Positions 17,433-27,003 of a stretch of 64,000 nucleotides of DNA are shown one piece after another (position 1 is the stretch's first letter; the number at the start of each line of letters is the position of its first letter). The stretch lies in the NCBI GenBank assembly GCA_014323675.1, contig JACONN010000004.1, positions 1 to 64,000 on the forward strand, given 5' to 3'. This DNA is from Hormoscilla sp. GM7CHS1pb. GTDB taxonomy: Bacteria; Cyanobacteriota; Cyanobacteriia; Cyanobacteriales; Desertifilaceae. The position numbers were made by a program, and so were the translations under genes. The notes under the pieces were generated by a model. It searched no databases. It was not told the origin of the DNA and saw only the letters and a program-made list of their open reading frames with translations.

Positions 17433-18505
17433 TTAACTTAAAGCTTCAGAGAGATAATCAGCAGTAGCTTCAACTACTGCGATCGCATTTTCATACACCA
17501 TCCGAGTTGGTCCTAAAACCCCTACACTTCCGACAGGTACTGCACCCTTACAGTAGCGAGAGACAATCAGGGTACAGGTACGCATCGGTTCCAAGGGATT
17601 CTCAGAACCTATCCAGACATTCACTCGTCTGCCTGTAGCATCCACATCAGGGTCTTCAAAAATTAAAGGCAATATCTGTAAAGGTTCTTCTTCTAGCAGT
17701 CCGATCAGAGTCTGGACTTGTTGCAACTGAGAAAATTCTGGTTGCCGCAACACCTCCGCTACACCTGATATCCACAGTTGGGTAGCAGCTGGAGACTGAC
17801 TGCGACGGCTTAACTCTGTCAGTAATGACCGCAAAAAATCCGCATACTTTTCAAATTCCCGGTCTAACTCACTCCAGTCTAACTTAGCTAATTCTCCGAG
17901 CGATCGCCCCGCAGCTTGCTGTTCAAAAAGTTAGACAAAATCTGCAATTCTCGTTCTACTATTTCCCCATCCAGTTCGCACCCCGGATCTGCTTGAGGCA
18001 ATTCCATCAAGGATGACTGGGTTTCGTAGGTATCCGTCACTACAATCAACATTACCCTTCCCGGATCTACCTGCACCAACTGCACGTGATGTACTCGCGT
18101 GCTACTCCACGAGGGCATCGTAATCAGGGTAATATACCCACTCAGGTGAGACAGAATTTGAGCTGCACCTCTGAGCAATCCTTCAAAACTCCAGTCATCC
18201 CAATTCAATCGATCTCGTAGTAATTTCTCTACCTCTCTCCCTGTGGCTTCATTGGGCGTCATCAACTGGTTCACATAAATGCGATAACCCGACTCGGTTG
18301 GCACCCGCCCCGCTGAAGTATAAGGTTGATATAGTAGCCCCGCCTTTTCTAAAAAGCCCAGGCATGATCTGATTGTCGCAGCGCTCACTGCAAAAGCATA
18401 CTCTTCTACTAGGGATTTCGATCCCACTGGTTCAGCTGTGGCAATGTACTGACGCACTGTTGCCTGGAGAACACGTTGCTGCCGGTTATTGAGGTTAAAG
18501 TCCAT
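17433..18505 (-). pseudogene. hrcA: Heat-inducible transcription repressor HrcA, one frameshift
   Basis: The start is taken at [10 protein letters not shown] (18505), the family's usual N-terminus. The winged-helix domain has [20 protein letters not shown] and [21 protein letters not shown]. The central and dimerisation parts follow to [10 protein letters not shown]; the frame then shifts near 17905. The C-terminal GAF-like part (17433-17900) continues with [20 protein letters not shown] and [14 protein letters not shown]. One base missing from a short G-run (CTGCGGGGCGATC) explains it. HrcA represses groE/dnaK operons through CIRCE sites; none is visible here. Because hrcA is normally conserved, a sequence error is possible. 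Confidence 0.88.
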
Positions 18506-18528
18506 TTGAGTCTCAGCCCTATTTACTC

Positions 18529-18720
18529 TTGCGCAATTGCCAGCCAGCATGGGGCTGGAATCATTTTTCTAACGGGGAGGTAGAAATCCACACCGTTCCT
18601 GGTAATCATGTATCAATGATGAGTGAGCCTCATGTCAAGGTACTAGCAGAAAAACTCCAAAAATCCCTTGAACAAGCCCAGACTAATCAATCAGAAAAAT
18701 CCCATGCTCAAACTCCTTAA
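18529..18720 (+). pseudogene. Thioesterase C-terminal fragment (PKS/NRPS type)
   Basis: About 60 residues, including VEIHTVPGNHVSMMSEPHV and KVLAEKLQ. This is the end of an alpha/beta-hydrolase thioesterase domain, with the catalytic His in GNH, as found at the C-terminus of nonribosomal peptide or polyketide synthases. Nothing upstream continues it; hrcA begins divergently 40 bp away. It is a relic of a secondary-metabolite cluster, with the MFS fragment directly after it. Confidence 0.6.
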
Positions 18721-19135
18721 AATTGAAGGAATGTCCATATTTATTCTGGTTTGGTTGGGGCAATTAGTCTCCCTCTTAGGCTCCAGCATCAGCAACTTTG
18801 CCGTTGATATTTGGGTGTATCAGCAAAATGGTTCCGTTACCGAGTATCCTTTCTGATGCTGTTCGCGACCCTCCCCTCGTCCTAATTTCTCCCTTTGCTG
18901 GAATCTTAGTAGACCATTGGAATCGCCGTTGGGTGATGATTCTCAGTGATTCCGGTGCGGCTTTAACCACCCTGACTCTGGCCGCATTATTGGCCACCGG
19001 AAACATACAAATCTGGCATATATACTTAGGGAATGCCGTAATTTCCAGCTTCGCTGCATTCCAGTTCCCTGCTTACACCGCTGCGACCACCTTGCTCGTT
19101 CCCAAAAAACACTTAGGTCGTGCTCGCGGCATGAC
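18704..19135 (+). pseudogene. MFS transporter fragment
   Basis: It overlaps the end of the thioesterase fragment. The first frame (18704-18856) gives IEGMSIFILVWLGQLVSLLG, the first membrane helix. After one or two indels near 18840-18870 the second frame continues LVLISPFAGILVDHWNRRW and YTAATTLLVPKKHLGRARGM, which contains the conserved loop between helices 2 and 3. It stops at 19135, where Uma2 sequence begins. Such exporters commonly follow thioesterases in NRPS/PKS clusters. Confidence 0.7.
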
Positions 19136-19733
19136 TCAGATTCATCCAGAATTCCAGATGTCGTAGTTTGCTCAGAAGCGCTCTGGTCCCAATGCTGCGC
19201 CCGGGAGGGAGTAGGTATACTTGACTTTGGGGAAGTGCCAAACCTAGTAGTGGAAGTAACCAGTGAGAACTGGCGGGAAGACTATATCCGCAAACGGGCG
19301 GAATACGCCTGGATCGGCATTCCCGAATATTGGATAATAGATCCCAATAAAGAGCAAGTATGGATTTTGAGCAATCCTGAAGGTCAGCTTGGCTACGCTC
19401 ATGTAGAATATACAAGAGAACAATCCTTCAGTTCTGTGCAGTTTTCGGAACTGGTTTTATCAGTAGATACAGTCCTTTGGCCTCCACTTGTGGAACATTT
19501 AATCAGGGAAGAACAAGAGCATCTACGACAGGTTGAACACCAGAGAAATGAAGAGCGGCAAAGGGCCGATCGCGCACTGCGTAGCGGAGGGGTCGTTACC
19601 CGGGGAGCTGGCAGCCATGCGCGCACAAGAACAGGCCGAGCGGGAAAAAGAACGGGCCCAGCAGGAAAAAGAACGGGCCCAGCAGTTGGCTGCTAAATTA
19701 ATAGAAATGGGATTAGATCCTGATAATCTCTAG
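19136..19733 (+). pseudogene. Uma2-family protein fragment, frameshifted
   Basis: It begins mid-gene with SRIPDVVVCSEALW, fused to the MFS relic. It continues PNLVVEVTSENWREDYIRKR, holding the catalytic E and K, and YWIIDPNKEQVW. In the coiled-coil tail a palindromic insert (about 19567-19600, GATCGCGCACTGCGTAGCGG) shifts the frame; the tail then resumes as ELAAMRAQEQAEREKERAQQ and ends MGLDPDNL. It is a different subfamily from the 12.6-15.3 kb array. Confidence 0.75.
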
Positions 19734-19787
19734 GCGCTTTCGCCTGGGAAGCCGTAAAGTGTGTCTTACTACGAACGGGGCGATCGC

Positions 19788-20036
19788 CTAACAATTGCTT
19801 TCCTCTTGCATTTCCTGTAAAGTTTGCCAACCCGGTTGCCAGAGCGATCGATCCTTAAGCTGTTGAGCATTCAACCAGAAACGGACAGAGGGGTCGCAGG
19901 ATGCCACTATTTCTGCGAACACCCAGAGTCCTTCATTCTTGCGATTAACCACCTGAAAATGTCGCCAACCCCAGGTTGTTTGCCGAGCAGTCCATTTAGA
20001 ACCAACTAGGTGAGGAAACTTCTGTTTTTTAGGCAT
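19788..20036 (-). CDS. TIGR02450-family Trp-rich small protein
   Basis: 82 aa. The conserved pattern LVGSKWTA..TTWGWRHF.VVNR, the WVFAEIVASCDP segment and LWQPGWQTL at the end match this cyanobacterial and proteobacterial family. Six tryptophans. The function is not known. It lies just upstream of a rhomboid protease gene on the same strand, in tail order. Confidence 0.85.
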   Translation of the reverse strand: MPKKQKFPHLVGSKWTARQTTWGWRHFQVVNRKNEGLWVFAEIVASCDPSVRFWLNAQQLKDRSLWQPGWQTLQEMQEESNC

Positions 20037-20050
20037 CGCTATCCAATTAG

Positions 20051-20641
20051 CTAACGGTATTTTTGGCGGCGGGCCATGAGTTTTGCCGCCAGCACCCCAC
20101 CGATCAAGCCAAACAGATGACCTTCCCAGGATATTCCCACCTGTCCTGGCAAGACGCCAGCAATCAGACTACCATAGAAGAAAGCCACAACTACCGAGAA
20201 AAAGATCCCGGCAAAGCTGCGTTCAAAATAGCCCCGTAGCAGCAGAAAACCCAGATAACCGAAGATCACCCCACTGGCACCAATGTGAAAGCCAGGGGAA
20301 CCAAACAGCCAGACTCCCAACCCACTCGCGATCGCTGTTATTACTGTAACGAGCAAAAAATCGCTAGTTTCTTGCAGCATAATAAACCATCCCAGTGTCA
20401 GGAAAGGGATAGTATTAGCTATTAGGTGAGGAAAATTTCCGTGGAGAAAAGGCCCAAACAGAATTCCCCGCAGTCCCATCGGGTTACGGGGTAGAATCCC
20501 GTAAACAGCCAGTCCCATCCCCTTGGAGAAGAAAATATGGTCGATAATTTCTACGATCCAGAAAATGGCGACTAAGCCTCCCAGGATCGTAGCTTGGGTT
20601 TTCAGCTCGCTGGCGATCGCCTTAGTTCCGGAATTGCTCAT
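20051..20641 (-). CDS. Rhomboid-family intramembrane serine protease
   Basis: 196 aa from the ATG at 20641, chosen because AGAGGT lies upstream; ten more codons are open before it. Six membrane segments are predicted by eye. Catalytic motifs are GASGVIFGYLGF (Ser) and EGHLFGLIGGVLAAKL (His), with HGNFPHLIANTIPF supplying the conserved H-x3-H-x2-N segment. It should cleave membrane-spanning substrates. All key residues are present. Confidence 0.9.
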   Translation of the reverse strand: MSNSGTKAIASELKTQATILGGLVAIFWIVEIIDHIFFSKGMGLAVYGILPRNPMGLRGILFGPFLHGNFPHLIANTIPFLTLGWFIMLQETSDFLLVTVITAIASGLGVWLFGSPGFHIGASGVIFGYLGFLLLRGYFERSFAGIFFSVVVAFFYGSLIAGVLPGQVGISWEGHLFGLIGGVLAAKLMARRQKYR

Positions 20642-20689
20642 TAATCTACCTCTGGCACTACAACATGGCATATTTCCAGCTTAATCTAT

Positions 20690-20975
20690 TTTCAAGATAT
20701 ACCGCAAGCAACAAACACGGCACGATCGGGTTGTCCGACCACTTCAGCAGTCCAGGTTTTACCAGCGGTGGGGGAATAGTACCATCATTCAACCTGCGTC
20801 CCGTGCCACAGCAATTAAGCCCTCGCGAATCGCGGCCAAAGTTTCCGTCGCCATACCCCTAGGTTCCGGTTGAGTAGCAGTTGTATTAGTTTGAGCAGTC
20901 AAAAGATGGGGTTTGACTCGCCAACCGCCATTAGCGATACTGGCCACCATCACTCGATCTGGTGATCGCCAGTCC
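20690..20975 (-). pseudogene. Penicillin-binding protein 2 (MrdA) fragment
   Basis: On the minus strand, VMVASIANGGWRVKPHLLTA and AAIREGLIAVARDAG match the transpeptidase domain of cyanobacterial PBP2. After a frameshift, LNDGTIP and then TAGKTWTAEVVGQPD follow in other frames; the active-site KTG box reads KTW. Both ends of the gene are missing. A decayed fragment between the rhomboid gene and flv3. Confidence 0.6.
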
Positions 20976-21200
20976 TAGCCTCAGGGGAGACTCGCCACCT
21001 TTATCGTAACATATAATACATTAAAGATGATATTTATACTTAAAATATGTTTTTATCTTATCGTATCATTAGTTATAATAAAGTTACAAATCTTAACAAA
21101 ATGCCATAATTAAAGAAACAGGTGACGAGCGATCGGGGATCGGGTCACCCCGTTGATTCCCAGATCGCCACCTGTCAGCAATGCAAGCAGGAGAAGACTT
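20976..21200. promoter_or_regulatory. AT-rich upstream region of flv3
   Basis: A strongly AT-rich segment (21000-21110) with TATAAT-like words (e.g. AGTTATAATAAAG near 21070) precedes flv3. It probably holds the promoter, but no -35/-10 pair is certain. AGGAGAAG (about 21188-21195) is a good ribosome-binding site for the ATG at 21201. Confidence 0.45.
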
Positions 21201-22939
21201 ATGGTAGCCCTGGCGGAAAGAACGGAAATAACCCAAAAGCGCCTGACGATGGAAACGACCCTGGAGATCGCGGCAGATACGACGGCGATGCGATCGCTGG
21301 ACTGGGACCGCGATCGGTTCGACATTGAGTTCGGGCTGCAAAACGGCACTACCTACAACTCATATTCGATCCGGGGGGAGAAGGTAGCCCTAGTTGATAC
21401 ATCTCATGCCAAGTTTCGCCAAATGTACCTGGACAGCCTCACGGGTATCATCGACCCGGCCCAGATTGATTATCTGATTATCAGCCACACCGAACCAGAC
21501 CACAGCGGTTTGGTAAAGGATGTGCTAGAACTGGCTCCCCAGGCGACAGTAGTCGGGGCCAAGGTGGCGATTCAGTTTCTGGAAAATTTGATTCACACTC
21601 CATTTCAGAGTAAAATTGTCAAGAACGGAGACAAACTGGATTTGGGTAACGGTCACGAGATCGAATTCGTGTCAGCTCCCAATTTGCACTGGCCGGACAC
21701 CATCTTTACCTACGATGCCAAAACCCAAATTCTCTTTACTTGCGATGCTTTTGGCATGCATTACTGTTCTGACAGCACCTATGACGAGGACTTGAGTGCG
21801 ATCGAAGCAGATTACCGATTTTATTATGAATGCTTGATGGCTCCCAATGCCCGATCGGTGCTGAGTGCGATGAAGCGGATGAAGGCACTGCCAGAAATAA
21901 CCACCATTGCTACGGGTCACGGACCCCTGCTGCGTTATAATTTGGTGGAACTCACCGGTCGCTACGAGCAGTGGAGCAAGGAACAAACTAAGGCTGAGAA
22001 GACTGTAGCTGTATTTTATGTCTCTGATTACGGCTATAGCGATCGCCTCTCTCAAGCGATCGCCCACGGCATCACCAAGACTGGCATCGCTGTAGAAATG
22101 CTAGACCTGCGATCGGCAGATATCCAAGAAGTCCGGGAACTGACCGAGATGGCAGCAGGACTTGTCATTGGTGCGCCGCCGGTATCGGGTGCGGTTGGGG
22201 CGTCGTCTGAGGCGGCAATCAATACTATCTTAGCAGCGGCTTCCAAGAAGCAAACTGTGGGTTTATTTGAGACTGGCGGTGGCGATGACTTATCAGTTTA
22301 TCCCCTGCGGAACCAGTTCAAAGAACAGGGGATCAAAGAAGCATTTCCCAATATTCTCATCAAAGAAACTCCGACAGAGGCGACTTACAAACTCTGTGAA
22401 GAAGCGGGGACAGATATGGGACAATGGCTGGGTCTCAAGAAGGCTATTAAACAGATGAAGTCCCTCGATAGCGACTTGGATAAAGCCTTGGACGCCTCAG
22501 CGGTGGTTTGTACATTATTACGGCTACCAAGGGTGAAGTCAGCAGCGCCATGCTAGCCTCTTGGGTAACCCAGGCCAGTTTTGAGCCCTTGGGGTTAACT
22601 ATTGCTGTTGCCAAAGACCGGGCGATCGAAGCTTTGATGCAAGTGGGCGATACTTTCGTGCTCAACGTGCTAGCTGAGGATAACTATCAAGCACTGATGA
22701 AGCATTTTTTGAAGCGCTTTCCCCCAGGGGCCGATCGCTTTGCCGGGGTAAAAACCCAACCTGCGAAAAATGGCAGTCCCATTCTGTCAGATGCACTGGC
22801 CTATCTAGAATGCGAAGTGGTGAGTCGGATGGAATTGAGCGACCATCACATTGTATATTCCCAAGTTGAGTTAGGTCGCGTCTCCAACCCCGATGCCCTG
22901 TCAGCGGTTCACCATCGTAAGGTCGGCAATCATTACTAG
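21201..22939 (+). pseudogene. flv3: Flavodiiron protein Flv3, one frameshift
   Basis: About 579 aa when the frame is repaired. Domain order is metallo-beta-lactamase-like diiron domain, flavodoxin domain, flavin-reductase domain. The canonical ligands H96-x-E98-x-D100-H101 (HTEPDHSG) are present, as in Flv3. The flavodoxin part begins VAVFYVSDYGYSD; the reductase part has KGEVSSAMLASWVTQASF. The break near 22492 lies between DKALD and RLSGGLY (one C missing). It acts with Flv1 in Mehler-like reduction of O2 to water downstream of photosystem I. A sequencing error is a serious alternative to true loss. Confidence 0.9.
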
Positions 22940-23036
22940 AGTAGTTGGGTGGGTGGATAATGCCCCCACCCCAAATCTGGTTTCTTGCTGTTTCATGCGA
23001 AACTATATCCTAGTTTCGCGATCGTCTACTTAAGTC

Positions 23037-23306
23037 TTGAGATTGGAGAATGCCAGAAAAACCGGAAGATCGATCGATAATCCCATCCTCTGCACCAAAA
23101 TCTCACCGAAGTACCTCGAAAGAGTACGGGTGCTATACAATCTGGGACTTTCTACAGGTTCTTTTGTAGTTGGTATAATCTTTGTAATCAAAGGTTTTTA
23201 CCAGGTGGGATTTTTTATATTAGGAGCGGGACTTTATACTATAGCCCCAGAATACATCAAAATGTTTTTGACAAAAGATAAAATCAAAAAAGATGAAGAA
23301 CGTTAA
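23037..23306 (+). CDS. Small two-helix membrane protein, unknown
   Basis: 89 aa if read from the TTG at 23037. An ATG at 23050 in another frame gives a more protein-like N-terminus (MPEKPEDRSIIPSSAPKS) but soon stops, so an indel near 23110-23140 is possible. The C-terminal half has two hydrophobic helices (GLSTGSFVVGIIFVI and VGFFILGAGLYTIAPEY) and a charged tail KDKIKKDEER. It overlaps the next gene by 14 bp. No family recognised. Confidence 0.5.
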   Translation: MRLENARKTGRSIDNPILCTKISPKYLERVRVLYNLGLSTGSFVVGIIFVIKGFYQVGFFILGAGLYTIAPEYIKMFLTKDKIKKDEER

Positions 23307-23586
23307 AGTCTTTCAGGTAAAAGAATGGCGTAGCCTAGTTGTAGGAGTATTTCTCACTGCGATTACAACTTTTCTGCTGTGGTCAGTTATCATAAATTCT
23401 GTTCCGTCTGGGATAGAACTGGTGTTAATAACGATCTCAGGCATGACCACTGCTGCTGCTTTAAGTGCTTTCAAACAATTTTATCAGGGTGGCCTTGTCA
23501 GCGAATACAAAATCTACAATATTAACCAATCAGGAGGAGATCTATTTATCAGTGAAAGCAAGGATAAAGAAGCTTCAGAAAATTAA
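23293..23586 (+). CDS. Small membrane protein, unknown
   Basis: 97 aa. One or two membrane helices (VVGVFLTAITTFLLWSVII and GIELVLITISGMTTAAALSAF) are followed by a soluble C-terminus with YKIYNINQSGGDLFISES. It overlaps the upstream membrane gene, so they form a pair. Lower GC and lack of GCGATCGC set the pair apart from flv3 and flv1 on either side, suggesting insertion. No family recognised. Confidence 0.6.
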   Translation: MKNVKVFQVKEWRSLVVGVFLTAITTFLLWSVIINSVPSGIELVLITISGMTTAAALSAFKQFYQGGLVSEYKIYNINQSGGDLFISESKDKEASEN

Positions 23587-23656
23587 AAAATAAGGCTTGA
23601 AATTTTCTCGACAATTACAGTCGCTTATCAAACTCAACCCATGTTACCAACTACTA

Positions 23657-23689
23657 AAGCAATTCAAAATTAAAAATTTTGAATTGCTT
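23657..23689. repeat. Perfect 15-bp inverted repeat
   Basis: AAGCAATTCAAAATT (23657-23671) and its exact inverse (23675-23689) are separated by AAA. There is no T-run, so it is not a standard terminator; it could be a MITE end or transcript-stabilising hairpin downstream of the membrane gene pair. Confidence 0.6.
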
Positions 23690-23767
23690 AACGTGGATCC
23701 AACTGACAACATTACTGGCGGGAGTGTCCTGATATGTGCTAACATGGTTTTGGTATGTAATGATGTT

Positions 23768-23793
23768 GGTAGCCTTCACGCTACCTTTTTTTT
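23768..23793 (+). terminator. Rho-independent terminator
   Basis: Stem GGTAGC (23768-23773) / GCTACC (23780-23785) with a CTTCAC loop, followed by eight T. It lies downstream of the small membrane gene pair. Confidence 0.75.
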
Positions 23794-24013
23794 GACCAAA
23801 GCTGTTAGTTCTCAGACACAGGTAGGGTGGGCACCGCCCACCAGTTGTATTAACAGCGTAGCATCGCCTACCAGTAGCGGGCGATCGCACCTACAGCAGG
23901 GTACAGAAACAGGGTTTCTTTTTGAAACTTTGGGTACAAATCAGAGGCTATCTTCCAAACCCGGTTTCTTGCAACTAGCAGGCGATCGCACCTATAGCAG
24001 GGTACAGACTAAA
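23794..24013. repeat. Repeat-rich intergenic region
   Basis: GGCGATCGCACCTACAGCAGGGTACAG (about 23881) recurs with one change at about 23982, enclosing GAAACAGGGTTTCT and AAACCCGGTTTCTT elements. No gene. Confidence 0.5.
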
Positions 24014-24515
24014 CTAATCTGAAAAACGCTCATTATCTAATTCACCTGCTCGTTGTAGAGCTGTCTGATATAATTGTATATTAATGCGAAAACCCTTGAT
24101 AATTAATTCATCTAACAGAGGAGTAACCGCAGGAATTAATCCCCTTTGCTTTGCTTTAATTAAAGTGCCGACAGTACCGATTATATTTAATCCGATCGTT
24201 TGCGCCACTTGTCTTCCTCTAGCTTCATCTATTACTAATAAATCTGCTTCTAACTCCATCCCTAGCGCGATCGCTTCACTCTCACCTCTATCTAACTGTT
24301 CCCGAAAACTTTCGACTACATTTTGATTTTGAACATTGATGACTTGTATCCACGGTGCTGTTTCTACTTCTGCCATACCTGGACTGTCCAAAAGTAACAA
24401 CTTCTTCTCGAACTGCTGGGGGTATGCATATTCTATCGTAGAGCAAGTACAACAGGTCAAAATTATTAATTTTCGCCAGGGAAACTAAAGGACTAGAATT
24501 GGTCACAACTATCAC
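24014..24515 (-). pseudogene. DUF3368 PIN-like toxin, one frameshift
   Basis: The N-terminal frame starts MIVVTNSSPLVSLAKI, a PIN-like opening, and reaches PPAVREEVVT. The rest (DSPGMAEVETAPWIQVIN, DRGESEAIALGMELEADLL, VIDEARGRQVAQTIG, GTVGTLIKAKQRGLIP) is in the next frame. One extra A on the plus strand (run 24390-24393) would explain the shift. DUF3368 proteins are toxins paired with UPF0175 antitoxins, exactly the neighbour here. Confidence 0.8.
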
Positions 24516-24520
24516 TATTT

Positions 24521-24796
24521 TTATTCCCCGAATAGTCTGTTAACTGTTTCCAATTGAGCTACCAACTCTTCTGGTGATTCAGTAAAGTAAGGAATATCAT
24601 TCTCTGCTAGCTTGGGCACGAACTCCCATTTAGAGATACCTAATAATTCCGCTGCTTTACCGGTTGAAATGCGTTGTTCTCGGACTAACTCTAGTAAAAT
24701 TAATTCCAGAATTCGTTCTTCTAATTGGGTATCGTTTACTTCCAGGACAGGTATTAATTCTTGGGGCAACTTCAAGCTCAGGGTTATGGTACTCAT
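24521..24796 (-). CDS. UPF0175-family antitoxin
   Basis: 91 aa from the ATG at 24796. MSTITLSLKLPQELIPVLEV is followed by LILLELVREQRISTGKAAEL and LGISKWEFVPKL, the helix-turn-helix of UPF0175, with FTESPEELVAQL near the end. It precedes the DUF3368 toxin by five bases, the standard arrangement. A nine-codon extension upstream lacks a ribosome-binding site. Confidence 0.85.
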   Translation of the reverse strand: MSTITLSLKLPQELIPVLEVNDTQLEERILELILLELVREQRISTGKAAELLGISKWEFVPKLAENDIPYFTESPEELVAQLETVNRLFGE

Positions 24797-25061
24797 TTGA
24801 TGTAACTGGCGATCGGGGTACAATTATTATAGCTCACAATTGCCGATCGGGCTCAAATATCCAGCGGGCCTGTCTGTAGAGATTTTTTGTAAAGATTTGT
24901 TAAAGTTGTCGTTCGCGCAGCGTGCGCGCAGCGCATTCGGTACCGGTGCCAGGTAAACGAGGGGGTCGGTATGGACTGGCGCAACGCCAGGTTCTGGTGA
25001 AATTCTGTGGCGATCCCGATCGCACCTGGTTTCTTCCCACAAACTGGCGATCGCACCCACC

Positions 25062-25237
25062 CCAGGGACCCCGATTTCGATTTTATCGGACTCGCTGGAG
25101 GATTAACGGCAGATGACCTGAATCTAGAGTTAGATAATGGCAATACTATCATCTCCATAGAGTCGGACGATGGCATCTTAGGTGTTGTGGCAGGTGTCGC
25201 GCCCGCTCGGCTCATGGGACGCTTTGTTCCGGTATAA
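25062..25237 (+). pseudogene. RTX-like calcium-binding protein, C-terminal fragment
   Basis: About 57 residues ending at a stop: DFDFIGLAGGLTADDLNLEL, NGNTIISIESDDGILGVV and AGVAP. This resembles the C-terminal end of haemolysin-type (RTX) repeat proteins, F-x-GL-x-x-DDL-x-L. No repeats remain upstream. It sits between the UPF0175 gene and flv1. Moderate certainty. Confidence 0.45.
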
Positions 25238-25278
25238 TTAGGAATGAGTTAAGTTGGATAATCCTGATTCCAAACCCC

Positions 25279-27003
25279 ATGTTACAGACTACTAAGCAAC
25301 GAGATGTCCAGATTGTCCATATCGCTAGCGAGACAAAAGCCTTAAGGTCTCGCACCTGGGACCGTCTCAAGTTCGAGGTGGAGTATTCCCTGCAAAAGGG
25401 GACGACGGCCAATAGTTTCCTCATCCAAGCAGATCGCACTGCTATAATAGACCCGCCGGGTGAATCTTTCACCAAAAATTATCTAGAGTCATTGCAGCAG
25501 CGCCTGGATCTGAGGAAGCTAGATTATGTCATTCTAGGACATTTTAATGCTAACCGAGGTGGCACTCTCAAAGCTTTGCTAGAATTGGCACCGAAGTTAA
25601 CTTTTGTTTGCTCTAATCCGGCGGCGATCGCCCTGCGGCAGTTCTGGGAAAACCAAGAATTGAACATTACTGTGGTGCGGGGGGAAGATACTCTCGATCT
25701 GGGCCGGGGACATGAGTTACAATTTATTCCTGCCTCCACTCCCCGATGGCCTGATGGTCTATTAACTTACGATAAAGAAACGCAAATATTGTTTACGGAT
25801 AAATTTTTCGGTGCCCATGTTTGCGGCGACCAAGTGTTTGATGAGGGTTGGGCAGTTTACAGGGAAGACCGTCGTTTCTATTATGATTGCCTGCACGCGG
25901 CACAGGCGAAACAGGTAGTTTCCGCCCTGGACAAAATAGCCGATCGCGCAGCGATATTGTTCTATGGGCCCGGTCACGGTCCTCTGGTACGCTACGGGAT
26001 GACGGAACTTACCAAGGAGTACCGCAAGTGGAGTGCCGAACAAAGCGATCTGGACTTGATAGTTGCCCTACTTTATGCTAGCGCTTACGGAAATACGGCA
26101 TCCCTGGCCCAGGCGATCGCCCGTGGGATTACCAAAGCAGGAGTGGCAGTAGAATCGATTAATTGCGAAGCAGCCGAACCGGCAGAAATTCAAGCAGTTG
26201 TAGAAAAATGCGATGGCTTTATTATCGGTTCTCCCACTCTCGGCGGTCACGCACCCACCCAAATTCAAACCGCTTTGGGAATTGTGCTTTCCACCGTTGC
26301 TAAAGATAAATTGGCAGGGGTGTTTGGTTCCTTCGGTTGGAGTGGGGAGGCGATCGATCTGATCGAAAATAAATTAAAAGATGCGGGTTATAAGTTGGGC
26401 TTTGAACCCATCCGCGTCAAGTTCAAACCCACAGATGTTACCCTGCAAGAGTGCAAAGAAACCGGGATTAAGTTTGCCCAAGCTTTGAAAAAAGCCCAGA
26501 AAAGACGCACCCCCAAACCAACAGTCAGTGCCACCGATCGCGCGGCCCAAGCAGTAGGGCGGATAGTTGGTTCTACCTGCATCGTTTCTGCCAAGCGGGG
26601 GGATGTTACCAGTGCCATGTTAGCTAGCTGGGTATCCCAAGCTACTTTTCATCCTCCGGGTTTGACTGTCGCTGTCGCTAAGGACCGGGCAATGGAATCT
26701 TTAACCCATACCGGAGACAAATTTGCGATCAATATTCTCAGTGAGGGCAATCAACAACTGTTTAAGCATTTTACTAAACAGTTTACCCCAGGAGAAGACC
26801 GCTTTGCTGGTTTAAACATTACTGAAGCTAACAATGGTTGTCCTGTCCTCACCGATGCCCTCGCTTATCTGGAATGTACTGTGGGCGATCGGATGGAATG
26901 CGCCGACCATTGGGTAGTCTATGCTGTTGTCAATGAAGGCAAAGTCCTCGACCCTGAAGCCGTTACCTCCGTACATCATCGTAAGTCAGGCAGTTTTTAT
27001 TAA
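25279..27003 (+). CDS. flv1: Flavodiiron protein Flv1
   Basis: 574 aa, intact. The N-terminal diiron-type domain has H88-x-N90-x-N92-R93 (GHFNANRG) in place of the canonical H-x-E-x-D-H, the known atypical site of Flv1-type proteins. The flavodoxin domain begins VALLYASAYGNTASLAQAIA. The C-terminal flavin-reductase domain has KRGDVTSAMLASWVSQATF and ends VHHRKSGSFY. It works with Flv3, whose gene lies about 2.3 kb upstream; these two are often adjacent, so the material between them is probably inserted. No clear ribosome-binding site before the ATG. Confidence 0.95.
   Translation: MLQTTKQRDVQIVHIASETKALRSRTWDRLKFEVEYSLQKGTTANSFLIQADRTAIIDPPGESFTKNYLESLQQRLDLRKLDYVILGHFNANRGGTLKALLELAPKLTFVCSNPAAIALRQFWENQELNITVVRGEDTLDLGRGHELQFIPASTPRWPDGLLTYDKETQILFTDKFFGAHVCGDQVFDEGWAVYREDRRFYYDCLHAAQAKQVVSALDKIADRAAILFYGPGHGPLVRYGMTELTKEYRKWSAEQSDLDLIVALLYASAYGNTASLAQAIARGITKAGVAVESINCEAAEPAEIQAVVEKCDGFIIGSPTLGGHAPTQIQTALGIVLSTVAKDKLAGVFGSFGWSGEAIDLIENKLKDAGYKLGFEPIRVKFKPTDVTLQECKETGIKFAQALKKAQKRRTPKPTVSATDRAAQAVGRIVGSTCIVSAKRGDVTSAMLASWVSQATFHPPGLTVAVAKDRAMESLTHTGDKFAINILSEGNQQLFKHFTKQFTPGEDRFAGLNITEANNGCPVLTDALAYLECTVGDRMECADHWVVYAVVNEGKVLDPEAVTSVHHRKSGSFY

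Noticed and set aside
20665-20862. Plus-strand open frame near the rhomboid gene
   Set aside because: It is antisense to the penicillin-binding protein 2 fragment.
24826-25215. Minus-strand open frames upstream of flv1
   Set aside because: They overlap the RTX-like tail on the plus strand and a GCGCAGC palindrome, with no coherent family signal.
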